A stretch of 64,000 bases of DNA from Methylomonas paludis (GTDB lineage: Bacteria; Pseudomonadota; Gammaproteobacteria; Methylococcales; Methylomonadaceae): assembly GCF_018734325.1 (NCBI RefSeq), contig NZ_CP073754.1:1488001-1552000 (forward strand), written 5' to 3'. Both the position numbers and the translations under genes were made by a program. Every line of letters begins with the position of its first letter. Position 1 is the first letter of the stretch. Below are positions 63,884 to 64,000 of this stretch, piece after piece. Under the pieces are notes generated by a model, which saw only the letters and a list, made by a program, of their open reading frames with translations, ran no database searches and was not told where the DNA came from.

Positions 63884-64000
63884 TTAATCACAAAGCAGGT
63901 GTCAGGGGATTCAACAATGTCATTGTACCGCTTGAACAAAAATCAACTACTAACGCCAACATAGCCTTTATCAAAGCGACCACCATGTAGGGTGGCTTCG
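63884..64000. other. Right edge of the window
   Basis: No gene start is seen. The last bases (CATGTAGGGTGGCTTCG) begin another copy of the repeat found between hypB and hypC. Confidence 0.5.

Overview
The window is a chromosomal segment of a gammaproteobacterium. It most resembles an aerobic methanotroph of the Methylococcales, on three grounds: an SBP56-type methanethiol oxidase, several exosortase (PEP-CTERM) substrates with VPLPG-type tails, and carboxynorspermidine decarboxylase next to hydrogenase maturation genes. No methane or methanol oxidation gene lies in the window, so this placement is an inference. Most genes are compact and moderately GC-rich. The stretch from about 20.7 to 33 kb is visibly AT-richer and full of mobile DNA.

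Layout. 0.3-5.4 kb: citrate synthase, a very short SDHAF4-like gene, sdhC-D-A-B and sdhE, together a TCA/respiratory operon. 5.6-6.2 kb: a toxin-antitoxin pair (TumE/TumA type) broken in both genes. 6.3-8.6 kb: two PEP-CTERM proteins, one with a broken signal peptide. 8.9-20.7 kb: glnS, a DUF4062-TPR membrane protein, a ketosamine kinase, a spermidine-synthase-like protein overlapping a YgiQ radical SAM protein, a CNNM/CorC protein and CorA.

20.7-33 kb is the accessory island. It has a two-gene leftward operon. The first gene encodes a TIR-like domain followed by a phosphoribosyltransferase-like domain. The second encodes a HIT-family hydrolase, which a complete IS66 element has cut in two with an 8-bp target duplication; removing the element restores a 229-residue frame exactly. 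Beside the operon is a 5.57-kb transposon-like unit. It has a DUF6399-type transposase at one end, a 165-bp mini-element with the same termini at the other, and a GYF_2 protein and a YeeR-like membrane protein as cargo. The outer ends are flanked by the same 8-bp duplication. The island also holds an internally deleted IS66 with its own 8-bp duplication, an IS3 remnant and an intact HicBA module.

33.8-39 kb is a carbon and stress cluster: 2-oxo-acid decarboxylase, EF-hand protein, DUF2383 protein, peroxiredoxin, aldehyde dehydrogenase, DUF2171. 39-40 kb holds small genes (a 30-residue ORF before a terminator, DUF3309, CsbD). 40.6-45.2 kb has pyruvate:ferredoxin/flavodoxin oxidoreductase (nifJ) with a dihydroorotate dehydrogenase-like partner, and an FNR-like site upstream. 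45.7-49.5 kb has a methanethiol-oxidase-like protein and two PEP-CTERM proteins. 49.8-52 kb is the rpsF-rpsR-(DUF2232-like)-rplI operon. After a 1.3-kb repeat-rich gap comes a glycosyltransferase with a sigma-54 promoter candidate, a HEPN-MNT module, an EthD protein, mutL-miaA-nspC, and hypA-B-C-D-E up to the right edge.

At least three families of dispersed palindromic repeats are scattered through the intergenic spaces. The strongest candidate for an undescribed system is the TIR-PRTase/HIT operon. The strongest candidate for an undescribed mobile unit is the cargo-bearing transposon beside it.
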